Part shown: piece after piece, positions 12,897 through 24,800 of the stretch | Position numbering within the stretch: position 1 is the first letter of the stretch | How the letters are laid out: each line of letters starts with the position of its first letter | Source: Myrica gale | Lineage: Eukaryota > Streptophyta > Magnoliopsida > Fagales > Myricaceae | Assembly: GCA_963930655.1 (NCBI GenBank) | Contig: OZ005606.1 | Span: forward strand, 22,050,001-22,114,000 | DNA: 64,000 nt | Direction of reading: 5' to 3' | Position numbers and translations under genes: made by a program | Notes under the pieces: model-generated | Databases searched by the model: none | What the model was told of the DNA's origin: nothing | What the model saw: the letters and a program-made list of their open reading frames with translations, nothing else

Positions 12897-15800
12897 ATGG
12901 AAGGACCTTCGGCCCCAGCGCTTCGGCGAGACCCCTATGAGGTACTGTGCGTTTCGAGGGATTCCACCGATCAGGAAATCAAAACGGCGTATCGGAAGCT
13001 CGCTCTCAAGTAAAGATTTCTTCTACAATTTCTCCAAATTTTTTTCCATGTTTGTACGTCGCTTTTTGCATTACTTTTATTTTAATTTCTTGCTAATGGG
13101 CGTCTTAGATTCTGGTTGGACATGGATGTTAGTATTTAGGACCACATAATGGGGACAATATGCTTTTATTAAGTTTTGTTACATGCTTAGATTCTAGCTC
13201 ACTGAGTTTATTATTATGAAGAACATGATTAGAAATGTGGATGCTGGATGGATTTAGGGATTTTTATGGCAGATGTCAGTAATGTACTGTAGTTGTATTG
13301 TCGTAGGTGGTGTTTTGATGTAATTTTTTTTCCTTAGAAAGGTATCTTTGTAATGGTAATTAAGTGGCTATTGTGATCCTTGGAGTGCAGTTGGTAAGGT
13401 TAGTTCTAAAACTTTTTTATTTTGTTTGGGAGAAATCGCATGGGATTGAGCGAGTGTAATTGTTTGAGCATTAGGGCTACTTGCATCTGAACTGTTAGGG
13501 ATTCACTAGTTTTCCATCAGGAATTGAGCCTGTTTTTGTGTTTTATACATAACTGCATATCCAAGGTCATTAGCATCACTCTTTGTGGAAAGTTGCCATT
13601 GCAGCTTTTTATAGAAGCTTCAAACTAGTCCTGTACAGTTGGTTCTGTTCTCAGATTTTGATTCTCAATGTCATTTATTCTCTACGTTTCAATATAAGTG
13701 ACGGTTCATCATTTAAAATATGCTTAAAAAACGTAATCAGATGTGTAAAGTTCCATAGAAAGGCAATTGCTTGCATATTCTTCTGTTGTTCTTGGACAGA
13801 TGTATATAGAAAAAAAAAACAGTTGATAACTTTATAGAAGAGGAACATTTTAGTGCTCTGTCTATCTAAAATGTGGTTTTGTTGTTCCGCTGAGTTGTCC
13901 ACTCATTTGTTCTCTAATCGTGATGAAGCTTATCTAGGTGGTCTTTTGAATGCAATGTGATTTTGAAACATTTGGACAGGTATCATCCTGACAAGAATGC
14001 TGCTAATCCTGAGGCTTCTGAACTTTTCAAGGAAGTTGCATATTCTTATAGCATCTTATCTGACCCAGAGAAGAAACGGCAATATGACAGTGCAGGGTTT
14101 GAGGTGCATTTCTTTGTTCTCTTTTTATTCTATATTACTTATTGCAAAATTTTGTGGCGTCAATGCGTGCATTGCATGTGGCCATGCTTATATGTGTGTC
14201 ACTGTGTCTGGATGCAAAATGTTGGCAGGAAAAAATAAAATTCATTATACAAATTCTGAAAGATTTATAACTTTAGTAATTCCTGACCCTTAATCTCATC
14301 ATCTAAGTTTTCTGTTTGGTGAACTGATGGAACTATTGCACTTAGTGAATTAGAAGTAAACAATGGTTTGTACCATAGCATTTGGATCTTACTAGACTTG
14401 TTCACTGACCGTCCATTTGCAAACTTCAGGGCCTGGTTGATAATGTCCTCTTTCTTGAATTCAATGTTGTTTTATTCTATATTGATGGGTTTTTGCTTGT
14501 ATACATGGGCAAAAGCCAGAAGAAAGAAAAAAACATATTTGAAAGGATAATGATACCAACATGTGTATCATACTTTGACATAGCCAGGCATGTTGTACAC
14601 TGGAAAGTTTAAAATGTACAGTTTTGTCTGGTTCGTTGTAAAACGAATTTGGATGGAAATACTTGAGTCTAAAAGTGATAATGTTTTTGTTAACTTTTTG
14701 AAACAATCACTAATAGTCCATTATTACATCCCTTCTACTGAAAGTCGTAACCACATTGCTGAACCCAAAGCCAGAACCATGTCCAAAATGTCCTGCAAGC
14801 ACACCTGGTGTACATTGCTACTACCCATAGCCAAGACCACCTTGTCCCCCAGAACCAAGCCTTAACCACCCGCAGACCACAAAAGACTATCCCTGTTGCT
14901 GGCCAGACAACAACAACCCTTAATCTCACAATTGCCAATATCACCGGCATCAAAACAACTCTACAAAGCCACCAAAGGCACCCAGTTACAATAAACATGC
15001 CCAAAACATCTTAAACTGACCATTACTCTACACCTCAAAATCCAAACATCATGTTGTACCTGCCTGTTGGAGCTTCTTTAATTAAACAGCACAATACACA
15101 TGTACACAGATACTCACCATTGGCTCAAATGTCATAATCAACACAAATCAGCCCCAAAGAAGCATCAATGGAAGTAAAATAAAAATTAAAACAAATAAAA
15201 TCAGAAAATGTGAGAATAAAACTGAAAACTAACTTAATTAGTGGGTTGGCTGAAAATAAATGACAGCAGCTATTGATGAAGCTGGAGATAGAGAGTTCTT
15301 GAAGGGCTAGAGTTGTAGATTTAACATGTAATTTATGCTCAAAAAAGGCTGGAAAATGCTTTAAAAAATTCATGCTTAGTTTTTATTCTGGAATAAGCAA
15401 AGGTTAGACATGTGTTTAGACACAGTTTTTGTCTGCTTTAAGTACTTTAAAATGCTTGGACAATAACTTTTTGCTTTGCATCTCGTCGGATTATCACCTT
15501 CTCTGATCAAAGCCATGTCTTGTTTAATTTGTCTGCTTTAAGTACTTGAGGGCATGTATCTTGTCAGCGTTTTATCAGGAATCAGTAATTATTTATTTTT
15601 CATTTGCCTCTATGGGCACGCTCTATGTTTAGGACTCATGTTTCTAAGGATAGATATGAGTAGGGCTTCTTTTCTTGCAAGTTTATCTTCTCACTTCCAC
15701 ATGACTTTTTTCTACACTGGAATCTTCTTTGATGTTTTGTTGCTTCTTAATTTCATGGTATTTTATAATGACTTGTTCAGGCTCTTGAGGCTGATGGCAT

Positions 15801-18800
15801 GGACATGGAAATTGACTTATCTAATCTTGGTACTGTCAATACAATGTTTGCGGCTTTATTCAGGTAATGTCTTATTTGATAGACTCGTTGTTGGGATTGT
15901 CCAGATCTCGTAACCTTTCATTAATTTGTCTATAGCAAGCTTGGAGTTCCTATCAAGACTACCATTTCTGCTAATGTTCTTGAAGAAGCTCTGAATGGAA
16001 CTGTCACAGTCAGACCCCTTCGAATTGGGACAGCAGTTAGTGGAAAGGTGCTGACTTGGTTTGTATAAGGATGGCGCCATACACTTGGGGGGAGTATTTT
16101 TACTCATTTTGCATGCTACTGCAGGTAGACAAGCAATCTGCCCAATTCTTTGGCGTAACAATCAATGAGCAACAAGCTGAGGCTGGGGTTGTAGTGAGAG
16201 TAATCTCAACTGCTCAGAGCAAATTCAAGGTACTAAGTAATTTCCAGTAAGATCTTGTTTGGTTTTTCAGCCTAAACCTGTTTCTACTTGGGTGTCTGTG
16301 TGCATCTACTCTCTCTGCCCTATTCTTTCAGATTCTAATATTGGAACTTGATTTTCCAGTTACTCTATTTTGAACATGATGCGAATGGTGGCTATGGTTT
16401 GGCATTACAGGTACCCACATTCTGTTCTATGCGTCATCAATCCAGTTTCTGCTGTTAATTCAGTGTATATGTTTTGACGTGTGTGCACTACTTTTATGGA
16501 AAATTGAGGAAGAAGAAATGCATAGATCTCAGTACCGTTGCTGTTAGAAATTGGATTTCTGTTCCAGTGGCAACCTATGCTAACACAGACTGATACATTA
16601 GTTTGTCGTAAAGGCACATTCTCACTTGACATCACATAGTTTGTTTTGGCACTTCCAATGCTTTTGAGTTTCCGGGAGCTGGAGTTCAGTCATATTATTT
16701 TCAGTGCCTTTATGAAACGATACTCAAAAGTTTCATTTGCCTTGAGGATTATTGATATCCTGGCTTGGTGAGTTTTCTGCACAAATTGTAACTGATTGTG
16801 TTCAAGAGACTGAGGACTGAGTTTTGGAAAACAGGATATAAGCCAAGGGTTATCAGTTTGGTTAGCAGCTAATTGTTCTTTTATTACCGTTCTCCACAAC
16901 GTATCCCTTTCCAACGCAAACCTCCATAACCATTTCCTGAGTAAGGCCATATTAAATAATCTGATATTGCGAAGGCCCAACCCCCCATTCTGCACCGGAG
17001 AACACACCTTATTCCACTTCACAAGATGGAACTTGTGAACACAATCATCACTACCCCAAAGAAAATCCCGCTGAATCTTCTCTATCCTATTCGCCACCCC
17101 CGCCGGAATAGGGAATAAAGAAAGAAAGTAAGTAGGTAAGCTCGAAAGAGTAGACTTGATAAGTGTTAGTCTACCACCCTTAGAGAGGTACATCCGCTTC
17201 CAACCCGCCAACCGACGCTCCATTCTTTCGATTATCCCGTCCCAGATATGCGTATTTTTGAAAGAAGCACCCAAGGGGAGCCCAAGGTACATAATAGGCA
17301 ATGAGGAGATACCGCACCCAAGAATATCCGCCAACTCTCGCACATACTCCACCCTACCAATAGGGATGACCTCAGACTTAGAAAGATTAATCTTTAAGCC
17401 CAAGACCGCCTCAAAACATAAGAGAAGGCATCTAAGATTCCGAAATTGATCCACCTCCGCACCACATAACACTAAGGTATCATCCGCAAAAAGGAGGTGC
17501 GAAATAGACACCCCCGCACCCGACCCCCCACCCGCCTTAAAACCTTGTAACCCCCCTTGCAACACCAACTTCCCCATCATGCGACTAAAAGCCTCCATCA
17601 CAATAACAAACAACAGAGGGGAAAGAGGATCCCCTTGGCGTAAACCACGGGAGCTACTGAAAAAGCCTTCAGGAGGCTATGGTGGCGGATTGTTTGGTGG
17701 CTGATGGTGCTCAGGTGGTGTGGAATGTACCCTTCTCTCGAGCGGCTAATGATTGGGAGATGGCGGTTTTTAGTTCCTTCTATGCCTTGTTGTATGGGGG
17801 TGTTGTTAGCAGAGGGGAGGCTGATGGGATGGTTTGGATGGATAATAAGGATGGGAAGTTTTCTGTGAAGTCGATGTATGGCTTGATTAGAGGTGGGCTT
17901 GGTGTCTCTTTCCCTTGGAGGGGGGTTTGGAGGTCCTTGTGTCCTCTGAGAGTTTCATTCTTTGTGTGGGAGGCTTCTCTTGGTAGGAGTCTAACTATTG
18001 ATAATCTTCGCAGAAGGGGTATTATCTTGGCAGATTGGTGTTTCTTATGCCGTGGTGCTGGAGAATCTATTAATCATGTCTTGTTGCATTGTCCTTATGC
18101 GAGTGGGCTGTGGTCTCATGTGCTTTGTATTCTGAATCTTCAATGGGTTATGCCAGAGACTGTGGAAGATGTGTTGTGGTGTTGGAAGAGGAGGCTTAAG
18201 AACCCTTTTGCTAAAGCTATTTGGCGTTTGATACCCCCTTGTATCTGGTGGTGTCTTTGGCGGGAGCGTAATTCTAGATGTTTTGAGGATTGTTCTCTGT
18301 CTTTGGATAGGTTACAGGGCGTTTTGTTGTCCTTGCTTTTTAGTTGGGTGAACTCGATTCTTGGTTCTCCTTTTCTAGATTTTGTTGATTTCCTTAGTTT
18401 TCTTGCTTGTTTGGAGTAGCGATGACGGTATAGTCTTTTGTACTGTTTCTACTATTTCTAATGAGATTGGCTTATTCATCAAAAAAAAAAAACTTCATAA
18501 AGTGGATCACTTTAAAATAAGGTGAGGTTGGTATTAGAAGTGAAGTTCGAACAGGCATACATAAGATCTTGTTGATCAGATTTCTGTCATCCTGACTTTC
18601 GAGTGAAATGGAGATCATGATTCCGACGTTGCTTTCTCTCTCGCTCTCTGTCTATCTCTCTGTGCTTTATGCAAGTAATACCATCCAACGGAAAAAATGC
18701 TTCTGGCTCTACCGCATCCATGCCTATCCTCCGAGGACCATACTTGAGTGATAGCTACGTGGAGTAACCTGAGTAATATCATTTGTATAGTGAGAGAGTA

Positions 18801-21800
18801 ATTTCTGCTGGTCTAGTATTGACTTGGGTGGTTTCTTGGATTAAAATGTGTTGATTCTGAAATAAGTTAACCCCTTAACATGCCTCACTGTGAACTATCA
18901 GGTATACTCTGCGCCTGTTTTGTTCTTCCTTTGACGATTTTGACCTTTGCTAGGGACAGAGAGAAATGACCTAAGTTTCCTTTCCCAGTTGTACCACATG
19001 CTGGAGCAAGACGTATCTGTGAGCCATGGTCAGCCATGTTGCTTCCTGTTGTGGGAATTAATAAACGTCCACATGTCTTGGTGGTTTTCAAGTCTCCCTT
19101 AATTTCTGAATCTCTTCATGCAAAACCTTTTCTGTGCAGCCTTTATTGCTTCAATCTTAATCTCTGACTTATGCAGCTAGTTAAATGTTGGGCAAGATTT
19201 CATGATTCTGATATCGGGATGAGAAGGCAGAAATACATTTTTTAAAAAAATGTAAAAACTGGTGCTGTCTCATCTATAGTAGTTTGCATTTTACTGGTTT
19301 GGAAAGTTGATATCTGACTTGTGGATTTAAAGATATCTTTACAAACATTCTGAGCCTGATCATAAAGAAATCAACCTCCCATGAAATGAACTAATCCACT
19401 TTAACCTGAATTTTTTCGTACTCTTAAAAGTACTTTATTACATGTATGTTCTTGTTTCATGTGTAACGATGTTCCCCTATATTTTCTTTTTACTGCAATG
19501 ACCAACTAGGAATTATCTATATTAGCCTATCCCCTATCACACAACATGCTAGACTACGTGGTCTATAAGACACACTTATTTTAGGTGTCAAGTAAGTAGG
19601 GTGCTAATAACACACAAATATGCTTGAGTATCCCTCATATATCTCCAAGTCTTTGAGCCTCCTAATTTAAGTGTCTCAGCCCAATCATTGAAAAGCAGCC
19701 TTCCCCAGAATGGATTTTCTAATATAGAAAGTCCTTTCTTTTCCTTTTTTGAGAACGACTTGCATAAAATTGTGTTCATATATTTTTTCAGCACTTGCTG
19801 ATTGACTATTAGAGTTTACCGATTTGTACCCAAGAAAAGCAAAGAGTGTTTACCCTTGATATCTGCTTCCAGCTTTCTAGTTGATTTTTATTAAACTATT
19901 GTGCTTATTCCCCCTAGCTTGCAAATGTACTTAACTTTTAGCTATTTTGATGATTGGTTTCATCAAAGTTTCCATTAAACTCCCAGTGATGGTGTTCCAT
20001 CCATTTTTGTTTTATCCATGGATTCTTGAGGTCCTGTAACAATTGTACTACATACATGACCTCAGTAAACGTTAAATGCTGTCTTTCTCTGTACAGGAAG
20101 ACAGCGAGAAGAGTGGTAAGGTGACATCTGCAGGGATGTATTTCTTACATTTTCAAGTGTACAGAATGGATTCAACTGTGAATGCGGTATGCAAGCTCAT
20201 ATCGGGTTGGCTTCAGATGTGAGTACAAGATTTTGTGCTGGCTATTTCTGAACAAGTAATGACTGATTGTTTGTTGGTACAGCTAGCAATGGCTAAGGAC
20301 CCTGAGACTGCGTTCTTTAAAAGGTTGGAAGGTCTTCAACCTTGTGAGGTCTCAGGACTAAAAGCTGGAACTCATATATTCGCTGTTTATGGTGTGAGCT
20401 GATTATTTTGTTTCTTCATCCTCTTGCTTTATGGGCTATTTGTCTATTAAGAATTGCTTGCCTATTTTATTATATTGACCTATACTGAGATTTGTTCAGG
20501 AGACAATTTTTTTAAGACTGCTACCTATACAATTGAGGCACTTTGTGCGAAGTCATATGAGGACACAACAGAGAAGCTGAAGGAGATCGAGGCTCAGATT
20601 TTAAGAAAGAGAAATGAGCTACGCCAATTTGAGACAGAATACAGAAAGGTAGAGATCCTGCCTTTTAGTTATGGTTGTGTAACAGGTATTTGTTGATCCA
20701 GTATGTTCTTACAATTTTCTTGTAATATGTTGAAGGCATTGGCACGCTTTCAAGAAGTAACCAATAGATACACCCAGGAAAAGCAGTCTGTAAGTTTCAT
20801 CTGTTGATTATCTTCATTTATTCGTATGGATTTACACTATTGTCCCTGGTTTCTTACTGTGACTGCGCCCTGCAAATATCCACACACCACGGACATGCAA
20901 ATTTCAGTATTATTGTATTCTCCTTAGCTTTTTGTCCTGTTCCTTTAGTTCTTATCTTCGGTAACAAGCTGTACTACATGATGGCACCTAAAAATGTTTG
21001 GACTTTCCGATATACATGCAATTTTCAGTATTGTCCCTGGTTTCTTACTGTGACTGCGCCCTGCAAATATCCACACACCACGGACATGCAAATTTTAGTA
21101 TTATAGTATTCTCCTCAGCTTTTTGTCCTGTTCCTTTAGTTCTTATCTTCGGTAACAAGCTGTACTACATGACGTTTAAAATATCGTGGCTCTATTCTAT
21201 GGGTAATGGTACTCTTCCAGGTGGTAAGCTGATTTGAAGAAAATCCCCACGCCTTTTAAAAGAGAAAACACAACTATAGAATATGGCGTATTTTCGTAGT
21301 CTTGTGATCGAGGCCAAAACTTTTCATTTCTCTGTTAGTTCTTCTGGCTTCATTACGTTAACAGAACAGAGTAGGATGGCTACGAGTTCGATTCGATTCG
21401 GTAGATATGGAGTGGTATGGTTGGCGAATGTGTTTGGCAAACTTGTGGAGTCCTGGTTTCTAGAGTCTTTTCGAAGAAATTCAATGACCCCCGCGTGCCT
21501 TTTTAGCCCAGGTGGGTGCCAACAACTGCGGTCGGTACGTGGTTCTTGCAGAGTTCGGTGATAGGCGTCATAGGGGGGCTTCGATGATTCCAGAAGGAAG
21601 GTCGAGTGAAGGTTGGCAGGCGTTTGCGCTGATATGTGAAGACGTCATCTAGGCCATTGGCGAATTTAGACAGAGGAAGAGGGGACCTGTGGATTCTTTC
21701 GTCCGACATGGAGTTTCCTTTGCTGATATAGCTAAGTCTAGTTTGCCGGAGAAGGGAGTGGTGGGGAAGAGGGCAACACGTATCGCCTATGGAGCTTCCT

Positions 21801-24800
21801 TGGTGTCGCATGCTCAGATGGGTTCGGGTGGTGCGCCGGAGAAGAGGGTGTTGGACGCTAGGGAGTCGTGCGATGGTCCGGGGGATGCCGGCAAAAAGTT
21901 TTCGCAGCCAAATTTTGGAGTTCCCTTGTTGCCACAGGGGGTTTCATTGCCCGATCTGGTGAAGTTTTGGGCGTTGGAGATGGAGAAGGGACGACGAGAA
22001 TTTCAAACCTCTTCGTTTGACGTGGGTAGCACACGCACGCAAGAGGCGTATGGTGTTCCCCATGCGCCACCTATTCAGAACGTTCTGTGCGCTAAGCAGT
22101 GTTCGCCAGCATCTGGTCTGACAGTGTACTGTGGGAGCATTTAATGAAGCATTTAATGAAGTTCAAAGCTGAGCTGGATGCTCTGATTGGTCTGGCTAGC
22201 AGCAAGTGGTTGGCGTTGGAGCCTAAGTTGGATTTTCGCTGCATGGTTTGTGGTTTTAAATTGGTGTCCCCTCGATCTCGCCAAGTCCGAGGATATTGGG
22301 TCAGCCGGAGTCTGGCTCAGGCTCGCAGGAGGTTGGCTCTGATGGTCCTTGGGGTGGGCTAGCCAGGATTGGCTCAAGCCCTGCCTCGAGATTTTCACTG
22401 GACACACAGAACCATTGTGAAGGAGTCGCGGGCCCTGGCTCGGGATTTTCTATGGACAAGCAAGACTTGTGAAGGACTCGCCGACCCTGTCTCGAGATTT
22501 TCTCGGGGCACGCAGAACAATTGTGACGGAGTTGAGGAACCTGGATCGAGATTTTCTCTGGACAAGTAGGACGGGCTGGGATCGGGTACTGGCGCTGTCT
22601 GTTCTATCGGGAAAAGCAGGACGTTTGTGAAGGAGTCCCGGGCCTGGCTCGTGATGTTCTATTGGGAGGGCCGGACGGGCTGGGATCGTGCCCTAGCGCG
22701 GGACCTTATCTGGGCTCGAAGGAATGTTTTTGTTTCCTGGGACAACCGGGTCAGCTGAGCCGATCGGTCTCAAGCCCAGTCATCCCGGTTATCCAGGTTT
22801 TCCCCTTCTCGGGGAACCCGTGCGAAGGAGTCAAACGTCCCGGGCATGCTGGTCAGCCAGGTCTTGACTCAGGGAAGACCTTCCCGGTTATGGAGGTATC
22901 CCGGTTTCCCCCTTCTCAGGGAACCCTGTGTGAAGGAGTCGCACGTCCCGGGCATGCTGGTCAGCCAGGTCTTGACTCTGGGAAGCCCGGGAATCCAGGG
23001 CATTCAAGGCTCCCAGGTGCGGGGGAGGTGGCTCCATTGGCATTTTCTGTCGACCCGACTATGATTTTGCTATGAGAACCCACACTGCCACCCGTGTCTT
23101 TGTTGACAACTTCTAAGTTGACCGCATCCCCTGCTGGTGACATGTTCTCAGAACCAGCTGAGTTGGACGTGTCCATGGCAATTTCCCACATCGGGGAGTG
23201 TCCCTAGGCCTGGCGAGGGGCTTTCGGTGGGCTATATCTCAAGTGTGGGGGGTGACTCTCCTTCGGGAGGATGAAGCAGGCTTTGGAGTCTGGTCCTGAG
23301 CCTCACGGGATTCCAGAGGCCATGGATTTATGCTTTTCTCCACTTCCCAGTTCGGAGGTTCTCTTTTCTCAGCTTCATTTTGAGGAAGGGTCGGGTGGGG
23401 AGATGGTGTCCCATTTCTCAGCAGCATATTGCGGGGTCGGGTGGGGAGTTGGTGGCTCTCGAGGGAGGGGGTGGTGAAATTTGTGCTGAGCCACTGAGAG
23501 TATTGCATTCGGGGGTTGATCGGTTTGCTGGAAAGGGGTTAGCTAATCCCTCTAGTTGGGTGTTGGAGATGTTGTCCTTTAGGCACTTGGTGGGGGTTTC
23601 TTGCGCTGGTTATGAATATGATCTTTTGAATCTTTTTGCTGCCCTAGAGATGGAGAAGGGGAGTGGCACCAAGTCTCAGGGCAGGTCAGGGGGTAAATTG
23701 TTTAGGGTACTAAAATCTTTGGAATGTACTGTGAATTATGATGGGAGTGCCTCTGGTTCTAGAAGGAACAGGAAGGCGAGGAGAGCCTTAGTGAATTATC
23801 CGTGAAGCCTAAAATTATTAGCTGGAATGTGAGGGGTTTGAATGATAGGAGCAAATGTATGAATATTGGTAATTTGTTAAGAGGGTGGAAAGGGGATTTA
23901 ATTTGTTTTTAGGAAACTAAGCTTGCTGAAGTGTCTTGGGCTTTGGTGAGAAGGTTGGGGGGGGGGGGCACACGTTAGATGGTGTTGTTGGAGGTTGATG
24001 GTGTCAGGTGGTATCTTGTGTCTTTGGGACTCCCGATTTTTGGAGTTGGTTGAGTCATGTTGGCTTGTTTTCCTTATCGATTATTTTTAGAAATGTCGAG
24101 GATGGTGTTCAGTAGATTTTTTCAGGAGTTTATGGTCTAAATGATGATAGTAGTAGGAGGATTTTGTGGGATGAGTTAGTGGAGATTCAAAGTTCGTGGA
24201 ATTTACCTTGGTGCATTGGGAAGGATTTTAATGTCTTGCTTTCTCAGTGAGCGGTCGGGGGAGGGGGTTGCAGGCATGCTATGGTAGAGTTTTCAGAGTT
24301 TATTTCCGATCTTGGGCTTATGGATCTTGAGTTGGCTGGTGGTTTTTTCACTTGGTCTAATGGCCAATCGTCTCAGTCTTTGTCTAGGATCAACCGTTTT
24401 CTTGTTTGTTCGAGTTGGGAGTCTTTGTACCTGGAGCTCATCCAAAAAAGGTTGCCCCGCATGTTTTCGGACCATTTCCCGATCTTGTTGGAAAGTGGTA
24501 GATTTGGGGGTATGAAGACATTGTTTCGTTTTGAAAATATGTGGCTTAAAGTTGATGGGTTTGTGGATTTGATTAAAGAGTGGTGGCAAGGTTTCGATTT
24601 TAGGGCTCTCCTAGCTTTGTTCTCTCTTCGAAGTTAAAGGCTTTGAAACAACATCTTAAGGTGTGGAATAGGGATGTTTTTGGAAACTTAGGTGTTAGGA
24701 AATCGGAGCTCTTGGTTGAGCTTGCGACCCTTGATGGTTTGGATGAAGAGGGTATTATTGATGAGGTTGGTCGGGTCAGGAGGTTGGAGGTTTCTAAAGA

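Larger units (their letters stand above)
16870..18491 (+). mobile_element. 5'-inverted L1-type LINE fragment in ARG1 intron 6
   Basis: The element has two halves in opposite orientation meeting at about 17670. The minus-strand half encodes the middle and end of reverse transcriptase. The plus-strand half encodes the C-terminal zf-RVT region, a 3' UTR and a poly(A) run at 18480-18491. Compared with the LINE at 21283-27379, the two halves are parts of one element with about 200 bp missing between them, the outcome expected from twin priming during target-primed reverse transcription. I could not find a clear target-site duplication. Confidence 0.85.
21283..23805 (+). pseudogene. LINE ORF1 (gag-like) remnant
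   Basis: The start region (21283-21561) resembles the N-terminal domain of plant L1 ORF1 proteins, including [18 protein letters not shown] and the downstream [12 protein letters not shown]. The frame is then broken several times. The C-terminal part (23380-23805) has [19 protein letters not shown] and a basic [12 protein letters not shown] tail that matches the ORF1 tail of the LINE at 54602-58566. Between them lies GC-rich repeated sequence that does not look like a coding insert of usual ORF1s. Confidence 0.7.

Noticed and set aside
16690..16869. Extension of the inverted LINE reverse-transcriptase frame
   Set aside because: The frame stays open, but the residues no longer match the other copies, so this is intron sequence.
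18493..18510. Target-site duplication for the intron 6 LINE
   Set aside because: Only an inverted 9 bp match (ttcataaag / ctttatgaa near 16709) was found, not a direct repeat.
22381..23000. CRISPR-like or satellite array
   Set aside because: Units are variable, without conserved repeats and unique spacers, and sit in a plant LINE.
22662..23191. Long open frames on both strands in GC-rich DNA
   Set aside because: They lie in the tandem-repeat part of LINE ORF1; GC richness and repeats explain the lack of stops.
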